DNA of 64,000 nucleotides, from the NCBI GenBank assembly GCA_024397935.1, contig CP073743.1, positions 2,356,001-2,420,000 of the forward strand, read 5' to 3'. A program made the translations under genes and the position numbers. The notes under the pieces were generated by a model. The model did not search any database. It saw only the letters and a program-made list of their open reading frames with translations, and was not told the origin of the DNA. This DNA is from a bacterium SCSIO 12844. Lineage in GTDB: Bacteria > Pseudomonadota > Gammaproteobacteria > Francisellales > Francisellaceae. The first letter of the stretch is position 1. Every line of letters starts with the position of its first letter. Of this stretch, positions 28,326-37,140 are shown one piece after another.

Positions 28326-28478
28326 TTAATTAATACTATTTTCTCGAGCTTGGTCAGACAGGCCCTGATTCAAACTAGCTACAGAAGAAAAGGGTTGATC
28401 AAGTGTTTTAACGTAATTATAAATTTCAGTTTTTGCAACCTCATATTTATCAGACTTGTTATATGTTACCTCAAAATA
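28326..28478 (-). pseudogene. Possible gene remnant antisense to the MAPEG-rnfB gap
   Basis: An open minus-strand stretch of 50 codons without a start codon ends in a stop at 28326. Its composition (SDKYEVAKTEIYNYVKTLDQ, then PFSSVASLNQGLSDQAREN) looks like real protein rather than random AT-rich translation, and it is closed upstream by TGA. It may be the 3' tail of a lost gene. I recognise no family. The plus-strand ORF of similar position looks non-coding. Confidence 0.3.
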
Positions 28479-28601
28479 TCAAACATTATTTTTATTGTGC
28501 ATCTTAGTACCATAAATTTTCTCGTCAAATTAGACAAAATCCGTTATTATTGAGCAAGAATTTTTATCATAAATAAGCTTAAAACTACTTTTTTGAATTA
28601 A

Positions 28602-29252
28602 ATGAAAATTACAGCGAAAGAAATTGACCAATTATTACCACAAACACAGTGCACCCAATGTGGTTATAAAGACTGTATGGACTATGCTCATGCGATTAGT
28701 GAAGGTACATTGCATAACCAATGCCCACCAGGAGGAAAAGTTGGTATTGAAAAACTATCCAAATTACTTAATCGTGAAGTTTTAGAATTAAATCCTGATA
28801 ATGGCATTGAAGAACCAAGGCATGTTGCTGTAATTAACGAAGATTTATGTATTGGTTGCACTAAATGTATCCAAGTATGCCCTGTTGATGCAATAAGTGG
28901 TGCTAATCGCCTAATGCATACTGTCATTGAGGCAGAATGCACTGGCTGTGAACTATGCATCGAGCCTTGCCCAATGGATTGTATTGATTTAATCGAGTTA
29001 GCTAATTACAAACAACCAACGAATTTAGCCTATGATGAACAAGAAAAGCTAAAAAATCACTATCGTAGTCGCCATGATGCTAGAATCAAACGTTTAAACT
29101 TAGAAGAACAATATCAGCGTCAAAAGCATATTCAAAATAAAATATCTGTAACTTCAGAAAAAAATAAGCTTGATGATAAACAATCAAAACAAGATTATAT
29201 TCAACAAGCACTGGCACAATTTCGCGCAAAAAAGAAGCAGCTAAAAAAGTAA
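28602..29252 (+). CDS. rsxB: RnfB/RsxB-like iron-sulfur protein without membrane anchor
   Basis: 216 residues. A four-Cys Fe-S domain (Cys17, 20, 25, 41; CTQCGYKDC...CPPGG) is followed by two 4Fe-4S ferredoxin motifs, [12 protein letters not shown] (83-94) and [12 protein letters not shown] (113-124), and a charged coiled tail. RnfB of the Rnf/Rsx complex normally begins with a membrane helix, which is absent. None of rnfA, C, D, G or E lies here. As in E. coli (rsxABCDGE-nth) it precedes nth, 5 bases away. Such stand-alone proteins probably act as soluble electron carriers; loading of Nth or another Fe-S enzyme is inference. Confidence 0.82.
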   Translation: MKITAKEIDQLLPQTQCTQCGYKDCMDYAHAISEGTLHNQCPPGGKVGIEKLSKLLNREVLELNPDNGIEEPRHVAVINEDLCIGCTKCIQVCPVDAISGANRLMHTVIEAECTGCELCIEPCPMDCIDLIELANYKQPTNLAYDEQEKLKNHYRSRHDARIKRLNLEEQYQRQKHIQNKISVTSEKNKLDDKQSKQDYIQQALAQFRAKKKQLKK

Positions 29253-29257
29253 ACTTT

Positions 29258-29905
29258 ATGAATAAAACTAAAATTAAACGTATTTTTGAGCTATTTAAAG
29301 CAAATAATGAAAAGCCAACAACCGAGTTAACTTACCAATCAACATTTGAACTATTAATTTCTGTGATCTTATCAGCTCAAGCAACTGATGTTAGCGTTAA
29401 TAAAGCAACGGATAAACTTTATCCTATTGCTAATACACCGGAAAAGATTTTAGCCTTAGGCGAAGATGGTTTAATCAAATATATAAAAAGTATTGGCTTA
29501 TATCGCTCTAAAGCTAAAAATATTATTAAAACTTGTCAAATGCTCATTGAAACGCATAACTCACAAGTGCCTGATAATCGAAAAGCACTTGAAAGCTTAC
29601 CAGGTGTCGGTAGAAAAACAGCTAATGTCATTCTAAATACTGCATTTAACCAACCTACTATGGCGGTTGATACACATATTTTCAGATTATCCAATCGTTT
29701 AAATCTAGCACCAGGCAAAACAGTTAATCAAGTTGAAGATAATCTATTAAAAGTAATCCCTAAAGCATATCTTCAAGATGCCCATCACTGGCTAATACTT
29801 CATGGCCGCTATATCTGTAAAGCTCGAAAACCATTGTGTGATCATTGTATTATTTATAAAGAATGTGAATTTAAAGATAAAATTTTATATAAAGGTGATC
29901 AATAA
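29258..29905 (+). CDS. nth: Endonuclease III (DNA glycosylase/AP lyase)
   Basis: 215 residues, full length. Nth removes oxidised pyrimidines in base-excision repair. Visible: helix-hairpin-helix [13 protein letters not shown] with the catalytic Lys, catalytic Asp in AVDTHIFRL, and the C-terminal 4Fe-4S loop C-x6-C-x2-C-x5-C (from CKARKPLC). Preceded by the RnfB-like gene and followed by a DUF1841 gene whose ATG shares one base with the nth stop (TAATG), so the three are co-transcribed. Confidence 0.96.
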   Translation: MNKTKIKRIFELFKANNEKPTTELTYQSTFELLISVILSAQATDVSVNKATDKLYPIANTPEKILALGEDGLIKYIKSIGLYRSKAKNIIKTCQMLIETHNSQVPDNRKALESLPGVGRKTANVILNTAFNQPTMAVDTHIFRLSNRLNLAPGKTVNQVEDNLLKVIPKAYLQDAHHWLILHGRYICKARKPLCDHCIIYKECEFKDKILYKGDQ

Positions 29906-30336
29906 TGTTTTATGGCAATAATCGCCAATCATTAAGAGCTCAATTTTTTGATGCTTGGAAGAAATATCAAAATCATTTGCCCCTAACACCACTTGAGAAT
30001 GAAATTGTTCAAGTAATTAGTGAACACCCTGAATATCAAGCAGTTATTGAAAACCCATCTAAATATGAAGATTATGATTACACACCTGAAAAAGGACAAA
30101 CAAATCCATTTTTACATTTAAGCCTGCATTTAGCGATTCGTGATCAAATTAAAACTGACCGTCCGAAAGGTATTCAACATTTTTTCAATGAACAATTAAG
30201 CAAAAAACAGTCACAAGAACAAATTGAGCATCAAATGATGGAAATTTTAGCAGAGATGATCTGGCAATCTCAAAAAACAGCGCAAATGCCAGATGAATTA
30301 AGTTACTTACAATTGCTAAAACATCATTTTAAATAA
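29905..30336 (+). CDS. DUF1841 family protein
   Basis: 143 residues, cytoplasmic, starting [20 protein letters not shown] and containing NPFLHLSLHLAIRDQ, the most conserved part of DUF1841. The family is common in beta- and gammaproteobacteria and has no known function. The start overlaps the nth stop, and coupling to nth is also seen in relatives as far as I recall. Conserved His in LHLSLHLA could bind metal, but this is unproven. Confidence 0.85.
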   Translation: MFYGNNRQSLRAQFFDAWKKYQNHLPLTPLENEIVQVISEHPEYQAVIENPSKYEDYDYTPEKGQTNPFLHLSLHLAIRDQIKTDRPKGIQHFFNEQLSKKQSQEQIEHQMMEILAEMIWQSQKTAQMPDELSYLQLLKHHFK

Positions 30337-30421
30337 AATATAAATCAATAATCATATTTTGTCTCAAAGTCTTATTTGTTAAACTTAGAATAAATCAACT
30401 AGCTATAATTCATAAAATTTT

Positions 30422-31396
30422 ATGAAAATTAAAACATCATACCTTTTAACCCTGTTTATCACTATTTTAGTGATTTTTATTGCTATTTTTTTCTATGTAA
30501 CTTTTTTTGGCCATTTTACTCGTGATGCTTATCTTTATAGCCGTTTTTCCAGAGTTAATGCCCTTCAAAGCAATCAGGTTGAAAAAATTTTTATTCATGA
30601 TAATACCATCGTTAAAAAAGGCGATATTTTATTTAAGTTGGATGATAGTTCATTAATTTTAGAAAAAAATATTCTACAAGCTCAAAAACAACAATTAGAG
30701 CTACAAAAAATAGACATTCAAAGACAATTAAAATTAGCTAAAGCACAAATGGCTGTAGGCAAAAAACTATTTGAAATACAGAAACGAAAAACAAGTCGCT
30801 ATACTGAACTATCCAAAGCAAATGAAATTTCACAAAATCAATATGATCAAAGTTTAGAATCACTAGAGCAAGAACACTCAAAATATATTACAACTCAAAC
30901 ACAAGTAGCCAATATCACGGCTAATTTAAATAATACCATCTCACAAATTAAAGTAATTACAGCCAAAATTAACCAAGTGTTACACAATATTGAACAGTGT
31001 CAAGTCAAAGCTAGATTATCAGGTATCGCTTCTAACTTTCATCTAGAGCCTGGTGATTACATAACCAAAGGTGAGCCACTTTTTTCAATTATCAATACTG
31101 ATGAATGGGTTGTCATTGCTAATGTAAAAGAATCAGATTTAAGTGATATTAAAGTTGGTCAGTCAGTCACAATAATGACTAGTGTAACAGGCTTTCATCT
31201 ATTAAAAGGCACTGTACTATCAGTAGGCAAAGGCGTTAATCGACCTGAATATTCAGCCTATAAAGCCTTACCTGATATTAGCCCGCTAGTTGATTGGATT
31301 AGACTTGATTATCGCTTTCCTGTCATTATTAAGCTTGATCCCACAGAGCTTAGCAAAGAATTTAGATTAGGCTCTGATGCAAATGTCTGGTTTTAA
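30422..31396 (+). CDS. HlyD/EmrA-family membrane fusion protein
   Basis: 324 residues: an N-terminal membrane anchor (about 8-28), a first lipoyl half (VEKIFIHDNTIVKKGDILFK), a long coiled-coil hairpin (about 75-185), a second lipoyl half (KARLSGIASNFHLEPGDYI) and a beta-barrel domain. These periplasmic adaptors link an inner-membrane pump to an outer-membrane channel. The next gene, a FUSC-family membrane protein, overlaps by 20 bases, so the pair is an AaeAB-like exporter of small aromatic or other toxic compounds. Confidence 0.88.
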   Translation: MKIKTSYLLTLFITILVIFIAIFFYVTFFGHFTRDAYLYSRFSRVNALQSNQVEKIFIHDNTIVKKGDILFKLDDSSLILEKNILQAQKQQLELQKIDIQRQLKLAKAQMAVGKKLFEIQKRKTSRYTELSKANEISQNQYDQSLESLEQEHSKYITTQTQVANITANLNNTISQIKVITAKINQVLHNIEQCQVKARLSGIASNFHLEPGDYITKGEPLFSIINTDEWVVIANVKESDLSDIKVGQSVTIMTSVTGFHLLKGTVLSVGKGVNRPEYSAYKALPDISPLVDWIRLDYRFPVIIKLDPTELSKEFRLGSDANVWF

Positions 31397-32417
31397 AGAA
31401 CTTTTATTCAAAGAACACTCATTTGTAAATTTAATTGTTGCCTATCGAACTGCTTTTGCTGCTTTAGTAGCTATTATTATCACTTTTTATCTACATATCG
31501 GTTTATCCTTTTGGGCACCTATTGCTGCATTTGCCATTGCAGCGAATGTACAAGAAGGTATTGTTTATAAAAGCTGGCGTCGAATTTTAGGTACACTTAC
31601 TGGATGCTTCGCAGCTTTAGGCTTCGTTTTAATTGTTCCTCCCCTTGTCTGGGGGTCTGTTATTATTCTGATTTTAATAAGCTTTATGGGGTTTTATTTA
31701 TCAAAAAAAACAACTGAATTTTATTTTTTACTATTTATAGTCGTACATATGATTATCATTGGCACTTCCTTTATCCTCTCTCCTGGTGATGGATTAATGA
31801 TTGCAAAAGATCGTATTTTCACCAATATCATCGGTGTACTATGTATTGTCATCATACAGCTAGCATTTTTTCCAATTAAAAAAGCTAATAAAAAACCACA
31901 ATTTAAAATTCAATCAACTTATCATGCATTACGTTATGCTTTATTTATTAGTATTTCTATTATACTAGCAATCTATCTGTGGCAGTTATTTGATATTCCA
32001 GGCGGTATTTTGAATATGGCAATTACTATTTTAGCAATTACTCAGCTTGATTCAGGGGAAACCGTATTAAAAGGCTCACAACGATTGATTGGCTGCTTAA
32101 TTGGCATTTTATTTGGTAGTTTACTAATTTTTATTGCTACTTATGGTTTATTTTATCTATTATTAGGATTCTTTCTAATTAGTGGTTTTTTTATTTACTA
32201 TCATTTTCAACATCATAAGCATGGCTATGGTGGCTTACAAGCTGCGATTGCTTTATCAATTACAGCGTTTCCTAGTTTAGGTCCAACAACAGTTATCACT
32301 GATGGCTTGTTAAGAGCACTTGGTATTTTAATTGGTATCTTAATTACTTCTCTCATGCATTTTATTTTTAACAATATAGAGAATTTATTTAAACTGAGAC
32401 CACAAGAGACTGTATAA
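31377..32417 (+). CDS. Compact FUSC-family transporter
   Basis: 346 residues, almost entirely hydrophobic. Two membrane blocks (about 18-165 and 180-335) each begin with the FUSC pattern of a helix, then FWAPIAAFAIAANVQEG with RRILGTLTGC, repeated later as NMAITILAITQLD with SQRLIGCLIG. AaeB/YccS-type relatives are ~650 residues because each block is followed by a cytoplasmic domain; those domains are missing here. The start overlaps the HlyD gene by 20 bases. Convergent with the MFS gene 10 bases away. Substrate unknown. Confidence 0.82.
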   Translation: MQMSGFKELLFKEHSFVNLIVAYRTAFAALVAIIITFYLHIGLSFWAPIAAFAIAANVQEGIVYKSWRRILGTLTGCFAALGFVLIVPPLVWGSVIILILISFMGFYLSKKTTEFYFLLFIVVHMIIIGTSFILSPGDGLMIAKDRIFTNIIGVLCIVIIQLAFFPIKKANKKPQFKIQSTYHALRYALFISISIILAIYLWQLFDIPGGILNMAITILAITQLDSGETVLKGSQRLIGCLIGILFGSLLIFIATYGLFYLLLGFFLISGFFIYYHFQHHKHGYGGLQAAIALSITAFPSLGPTTVITDGLLRALGILIGILITSLMHFIFNNIENLFKLRPQETV

Positions 32418-32427
32418 ATTAATCAGT

Positions 32428-33624
32428 TTATTTAGATGTTTTTTTTAAAAAATATAGATTAATAATAAATAATATCAAGGCAACTGAAATAATTATCACT
32501 TGTTGAAAAGAAATCTGTTTCATTAATTGATAACCACTAAAATGGCTAATCAAATAACTCGCTAAGCCTGCTATAGCAAACTTAATTAAATTATTAATGG
32601 CATTACCTGCCCCAAACGCATGCGTTAATGCATTTAATGACCTTGAAGTTAATAAACTACTGACTAGTGCAAAGCCAAAAGTTAAACACATAATACCCAA
32701 CATAAAGCCAAATAAATTTGTTATAACATAAGTAAATAGCATGCTAATAGCCACACCAATGTAACACATAATAAAACCTATGCCTATTAAGTATTGATCT
32801 GAAATATCATCCACTTTTTTCTTAATCAAAAACTGCCCTGAAATAATACCAATAAAATTGATACCAAATATCGTACAATAAATCACATAACCATAGCCAA
32901 AATAGCCAATAATTAAAACTGAAGATGAGCTAATATAGGTAAAAAAAGCAGCAAAGCTTAAGCCTGAAGATAGAGAGTACAGAATAAAGCGATAATTTTT
33001 CAAATGCTCGAAATAAGAAATAACCGTTTTAAATAAATGGCTTGTTTTTTCCTCATCTTTTAATGTCTCTGGTATAAAAAAAGCAAGAAAAAACAGTATC
33101 ACACCATAAATGGTTAAAAAATGAAAAATATCCTGCCAGCGTCCAAAAAATGTAATAATTAAACTACCAACAATTGGTGCAATAATAGGGGCTGCCATCA
33201 TTATAATAACCATTGATGCAATCACTTTTGCTAGTTTCTTACCACTATAACAATCTCTTGCTACTGCCATCGCAATTACAGCACCAGAAGAATCGCCTAA
33301 ACCTTGAATCAATCGCATAATTGTCAATGTTTTAAAATCTGGGCTTAGTGCACACAGTATGGTACTAACCATATAAATAAACATACCTACAATGATTGCT
33401 TTCTTTCTACCCACTCGATCAGATATTGCCCCCCAAATTAACATGCCCACACTAAAGCCAATAAAATAAGTTGTAATCGATACAATAACTTTTTCTATTG
33501 GCATATCAAAGTAATGTGCTATCTGGTGAAAAGCTGGCATATAAGTATCAATTGCAAAGGGCGGCAATGCAGCATACATCGCAAGTATTACGATTAAATA
33601 TTTAGGATTTTTGACTTCGGGCAT
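32428..33624 (-). CDS. MFS multidrug exporter, Bcr/CflA family
   Basis: 398 residues, twelve predicted membrane helices. Family hallmarks are AIDTYMPAFHQIA in helix 1, GMLIWGAISDRVGRKK between helices 2 and 3, and the RLIQGLGDSSGAVIAMAVARD stretch in helices 4-5 (motif around residues 103-123). Bcr/CflA proteins export drugs such as bicyclomycin and chloramphenicol, or dipeptides, using the proton gradient. It lies beside a HlyD/FUSC pair but on the opposite strand, so regulation is independent. Confidence 0.9.
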   Translation of the reverse strand: MPEVKNPKYLIVILAMYAALPPFAIDTYMPAFHQIAHYFDMPIEKVIVSITTYFIGFSVGMLIWGAISDRVGRKKAIIVGMFIYMVSTILCALSPDFKTLTIMRLIQGLGDSSGAVIAMAVARDCYSGKKLAKVIASMVIIMMAAPIIAPIVGSLIITFFGRWQDIFHFLTIYGVILFFLAFFIPETLKDEEKTSHLFKTVISYFEHLKNYRFILYSLSSGLSFAAFFTYISSSSVLIIGYFGYGYVIYCTIFGINFIGIISGQFLIKKKVDDISDQYLIGIGFIMCYIGVAISMLFTYVITNLFGFMLGIMCLTFGFALVSSLLTSRSLNALTHAFGAGNAINNLIKFAIAGLASYLISHFSGYQLMKQISFQQVIIISVALILFIINLYFLKKTSK

Positions 33625-33695
33625 GGGTATGTTTTAGCCATTTAAACTAGAGTTACATTATATTAAAGGCTATTGATGAGAAAATAAAGACAAGT

Positions 33696-35384
33696 TTAAG
33701 CCTCTAGCATTTGTCGTTTAATATCTTTTCTGTTAGCTTGTGCAATATCTGCAAAAAGTATCTCTGGCTGCTGAATTAAAAGGCCAGAATCATGACAATA
33801 GCTTATCCTCGATTTATCTTCTAAATTAGAAGAACAACCAAAAAGGCCATAACCTCTAATCCAATTTTGCATCTCTTGTTTAATTTTATTACTAGTTTTT
33901 TCATCTAGTTGCATTAACTTTATAATAAATTTAATCGCTTGCTCTCTACCATGCGCCCCATGCTTAGTCCCTTCTCCAAAAGCGCCAGATGTCATATAAT
34001 CATAAAAGGCTGTGACTGCTTTTTGCATATTTTCATTATCTTTTACCTGCAACCAAACATCTTCAAGACCTATACCAGTTTCATTAAATGCAACAATAAC
34101 TTCGTTTAAATAAAAAATTGAAATTGCTTTTTGTAAATTATTACTACTTTTTAAAATATCCCATCGATCTTTAAAATCTATTGAATTAAAATACAACATT
34201 GAAACACTATCACGTAATAATTCACTATTTTTTAATTCATCTGCTTGAGGGTCATTAATTCCTAGTTCATTTAAAATAGCTATTAACAATAACCCACTCT
34301 TAATTTGACTCGATATAACTTGATTTAATCTTGCCTTAGCATTAAAGTCCAATAAATCAACATACCTGTCATCTATATATTTTCCTCGGTTACTCATATG
34401 AACTTGCATAGAGTAATCCATAGGTTTTTGCACCAAGTATGAAAGATCACTGGGTATTTCAGCTCTTATGCCAAAGTCATTGATAGGTGAATTTTGCCAG
34501 TAAACTCTTTCAATATAGCCTTGATAGTTAAATAAATCATCTCGACAAGTTGGATCTGTTTCTATCCTTAGCGCATAAGATATAATTAACTGATCCTCTT
34601 GTGGATGCAGTTCACCATTTTCTCTTTTTAAGGCTACTTTAAATAAAAAGCGCATATAATAATCTTTAGTTAAATTATGTTGAAATTTAGAGCCATTACC
34701 ATTATAACCCAAACTTATCGCTTCACCTTGAGAGACTAACGTTATCCCTGGTATCAGTATATTATCTTGAAAAGACTTCATGCTCTCTGGCATCATAAAC
34801 TCATTTAACTGCATTTGTATATTAGCAACATATTTTTTACTATCATCAACTGTTTTAAGATTTACCACGTCAAAACATTGTGTAACGTTACTATATTCTA
34901 ATGCAAACTGGTTTAAATGACCTTTACTACCATCAAGTGAATTTATAAAATTTGTATATTTTTCCATACTACTATTAGGCAAACCACAGAACTGTGCCAG
35001 CTGTTTAAGGCTTTCTATATTTAGAATATCATCTATCTTATTAATAGCATCTTTATGATTTACTTCTGAAAAATTGTTCAATATTAGATCAAGCTCTGGA
35101 ATAACCAAAGCTTCATGAATATAACCTGCATTGCGTTTAGGGTCAAATTCGCAGCCTTTCATTATTGCACCTTTTCTTCGTAAACCACAAAATGCTCGCC
35201 AATGTGATTCGCTGTTAGATTTATAAAATCCTCTTAATACAAATTGTCCTTGCATATCTTTTGTTATAGCAAACACCATCGGATAATCCCCCCATTGTAA
35301 ATTCGCCACAGGAATAAACGCTTGTATAGTTGATGGGCTTATTTGAATAGTTATTTTTGTACTATGAAACATTCTGAACGTCAT
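33696..35384 (-). CDS. Large orphan protein of unknown function
   Basis: 562 residues from the ATG at 35384; a TTG three codons earlier opens the frame. No signal peptide or membrane helix. N-terminal part (about 15-100) looks beta-rich with VFAITKDMQGQFVLRGFYKS and HWRAFCGLRRKGA, followed by GYIHEALVIPELDLILN; the middle is mixed and the C-terminal 200 residues are helical (IKFIIKLMQLDEKTSNKIKQ). The soluble, mixed-fold, orphan character matches effector-like proteins of intracellular bacteria, but that is inference. Stands alone between an MFS gene and a Bax-inhibitor-like gene. I recognise no domain. Confidence 0.65.
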   Translation of the reverse strand: MTFRMFHSTKITIQISPSTIQAFIPVANLQWGDYPMVFAITKDMQGQFVLRGFYKSNSESHWRAFCGLRRKGAIMKGCEFDPKRNAGYIHEALVIPELDLILNNFSEVNHKDAINKIDDILNIESLKQLAQFCGLPNSSMEKYTNFINSLDGSKGHLNQFALEYSNVTQCFDVVNLKTVDDSKKYVANIQMQLNEFMMPESMKSFQDNILIPGITLVSQGEAISLGYNGNGSKFQHNLTKDYYMRFLFKVALKRENGELHPQEDQLIISYALRIETDPTCRDDLFNYQGYIERVYWQNSPINDFGIRAEIPSDLSYLVQKPMDYSMQVHMSNRGKYIDDRYVDLLDFNAKARLNQVISSQIKSGLLLIAILNELGINDPQADELKNSELLRDSVSMLYFNSIDFKDRWDILKSSNNLQKAISIFYLNEVIVAFNETGIGLEDVWLQVKDNENMQKAVTAFYDYMTSGAFGEGTKHGAHGREQAIKFIIKLMQLDEKTSNKIKQEMQNWIRGYGLFGCSSNLEDKSRISYCHDSGLLIQQPEILFADIAQANRKDIKRQMLEA

Positions 35385-35560
35385 TATTAGCAAACCGTCA
35401 TTAAAATTCCAAAAAAGAAATTATAATGAAATAAAAGTTACAAATAATATAATTTTAATAAAAATAACGCTATTCAATTAAATGAGAAATAAATAATTTG
35501 AAAAAGATATTCCCAAAAGTTAATAATATTCCCCTTGCATTTTAAAAGTTTGCCCTAATA

Positions 35561-35590
35561 TTTACCTTATAAGCGGTTTTCTGGTATACT
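35561..35590 (+). promoter_or_regulatory. Putative sigma-70 promoter of the Bax-inhibitor-1 gene
   Basis: TTTACC (35561-35566) and TATACT (35585-35590) with an 18-base spacer, about 50 bases upstream of a start preceded by AGGAG. It lies in the 249-base gap after the orphan protein gene. Confidence 0.4.
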
Positions 35591-35642
35591 TTATAGCAGG
35601 TAAGCTGTATATTTAATAATCATCATAACAGGAGAAGCGTCG

Positions 35643-36380
35643 ATGTTTAATAAGCCTAACAACGGTTGGGATCCAAATAAGAACCAGTGGAATCAGAATC
35701 AAGCACAGGTTAAAACAGATTTTCATACTGCTGGCCGTGGTCAGTCTGTACTTTCACAAAATCGTATACTTAGAAGTACGTATATGATGCTATCTGCTAC
35801 ACTGATATTTAGTGCTTTAATGTCGTTTATTGCTATGGCAACACAAGCTGCACCAATTAACCCGATATTTACGTTAATTGTTTATTTTGCATTATTATTT
35901 GGTATTAGTGCAACTCGTCGCAGTGTTATGGGTATTGTCTTAACTTTCGCATTAACAGGCTTTTTAGGTTGGACACTAGGCCCGATCCTTAACTTCTACA
36001 TTGCTGCGTTCAGTAATGGTGCTGAGTTAATTATGATGGCTTTAGGTGGCACTGGGTTAATTTTCTTTGGACTTTCTGCACTTGCGTTAAACCCAAATAG
36101 AAACTTCACCGGTATTGGCTCATTTTTAGCCATTGGTGCTATTGTCGCATTGGTTGGTATTGTGGTTAATTTATTTTTACAAATGCCTGCTATTTATATG
36201 GCATTATCAATATTAATCGCATTTATCTCTGGTGGCTATATCTTATGGCAAACTAACATGATTGTACGCGGTGGTGAGACTAACTATATCATGGCAACTG
36301 TGACACTTTATATTTCAATTTTAAATATATTCTTAACACTATTACAGTTCCTTGGCATGTTTATGGGCAACCGTAACTAA
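35643..36380 (+). CDS. Bax inhibitor-1/YccA family membrane protein
   Basis: 245 residues: a hydrophilic Asn/Gln/Trp-rich N-terminus (1-30), then seven membrane helices from about residue 45. The pattern of short loops, with LRSTYMMLSATLIFSALMSF as first helix and the seventh ending NMIVRG...YIMATVTLYISILNIFL, is typical of the TMBIM/YccA family, pH-sensitive calcium-leak channels in studied members. YccA of E. coli interacts with FtsH. Strong AGGAG ribosome site. tusD follows 62 bases later; in E. coli yccA lies next to tusE, so the association with sulfur relay genes is conserved. Confidence 0.9.
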   Translation: MFNKPNNGWDPNKNQWNQNQAQVKTDFHTAGRGQSVLSQNRILRSTYMMLSATLIFSALMSFIAMATQAAPINPIFTLIVYFALLFGISATRRSVMGIVLTFALTGFLGWTLGPILNFYIAAFSNGAELIMMALGGTGLIFFGLSALALNPNRNFTGIGSFLAIGAIVALVGIVVNLFLQMPAIYMALSILIAFISGGYILWQTNMIVRGGETNYIMATVTLYISILNIFLTLLQFLGMFMGNRN

Positions 36381-36442
36381 TCTTTTTTTATATTTCTTTA
36401 TATAATTTATTCATTCTAAAATGGAACTTTGGTCTTTAAATT

Positions 36443-36781
36443 ATGATTTTTACACTAATTATTCGATCTCATCCTTTAACAGACCAAGGTAGCCAATCTG
36501 CTTATCACTTTGCAAAAGCACTTTATAGCCAAGGTCATAGGATTCAGTGCGTATTTTTCTACCAAAATGGCATCTATCATGCACAAAATTACAGTTTACC
36601 TGCAGATGAACCAAATATTACCCAACTATGGCTACAATTAGCTAAAGAATATGACTTTGAGCTAACCGCATGTACGACAGCCTGTCAAAAGCGTGGTATT
36701 ACAAATGAGCACTTTCCAGTTGCAGGTCTTGGTCAATTATCATCGAGTATGTTAGCCTCAGAGCGTGTTATAGAGTTTTAA
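36443..36781 (+). CDS. tusD: Sulfurtransferase TusD (DsrE family)
   Basis: 112 residues, DsrE/DsrF fold. In the TusBCD complex, TusD accepts persulfide sulfur from TusA on a conserved Cys and passes it to TusE for 2-thiouridine synthesis by MnmA at tRNA wobble positions. The start FTLIIRSHPLTDQGSQSAYHF and LTACTTACQKRGI (active-site Cys77 by comparison with E. coli Cys78) identify it. The stop overlaps the tusC start (TAATG). mnmE elsewhere in this window acts on the same wobble uridines. Confidence 0.9.
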   Translation: MIFTLIIRSHPLTDQGSQSAYHFAKALYSQGHRIQCVFFYQNGIYHAQNYSLPADEPNITQLWLQLAKEYDFELTACTTACQKRGITNEHFPVAGLGQLSSSMLASERVIEF

Positions 36782-37140
36782 TGATTATGAAAGTATTAAG
36801 CGTTATTATTCGATCTACCCCTTATCAAAATTATCTTGCTGAGATACAAGATCTTATTCTTGCGCAGTCAGCTTTTTTTGATCATTTAAACATCCTATTT
36901 ATCCATCAAGGTGTATTACAACTGATTAATCAGCAAAACCCACCTAAATTAACACATAAGAACTTCTCCAATATCTATAAGACTTTTAGATTATATGATA
37001 TTGACTCAATCTATGTGGATGAGCAATCTCTAAAGCAATTTAATCTTCAAAGTAATCAACTTTTACTTGATAGTAAAATAATTGCAAATGCAGAAGTTAA
37101 ACAAATTCTCGACCAAAGCAATTTTATTCTAAACTATTGA
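36781..37140 (+). CDS. tusC: TusC-like sulfur relay protein
   Basis: 119 residues, DsrE-like fold, directly coupled to tusD. SVIIRSTPYQ, the FDHLNILFIHQGVLQL strand-helix and the late LLLDSKIIANAEVKQILDQS fit TusC, a structural partner of TusD with no catalytic Cys; none is present here. tusB, normally the third gene, does not follow: the FUSC gene ends convergently, overlapping by seven bases. TusB must lie elsewhere or be missing. Confidence 0.85.
   Translation: MIMKVLSVIIRSTPYQNYLAEIQDLILAQSAFFDHLNILFIHQGVLQLINQQNPPKLTHKNFSNIYKTFRLYDIDSIYVDEQSLKQFNLQSNQLLLDSKIIANAEVKQILDQSNFILNY

Noticed and set aside
28350-28553. 67-codon plus-strand ORF before the rnfB-like gene
   Set aside because: Composition looks random and there is no ribosome site; the opposite strand looks more protein-like.
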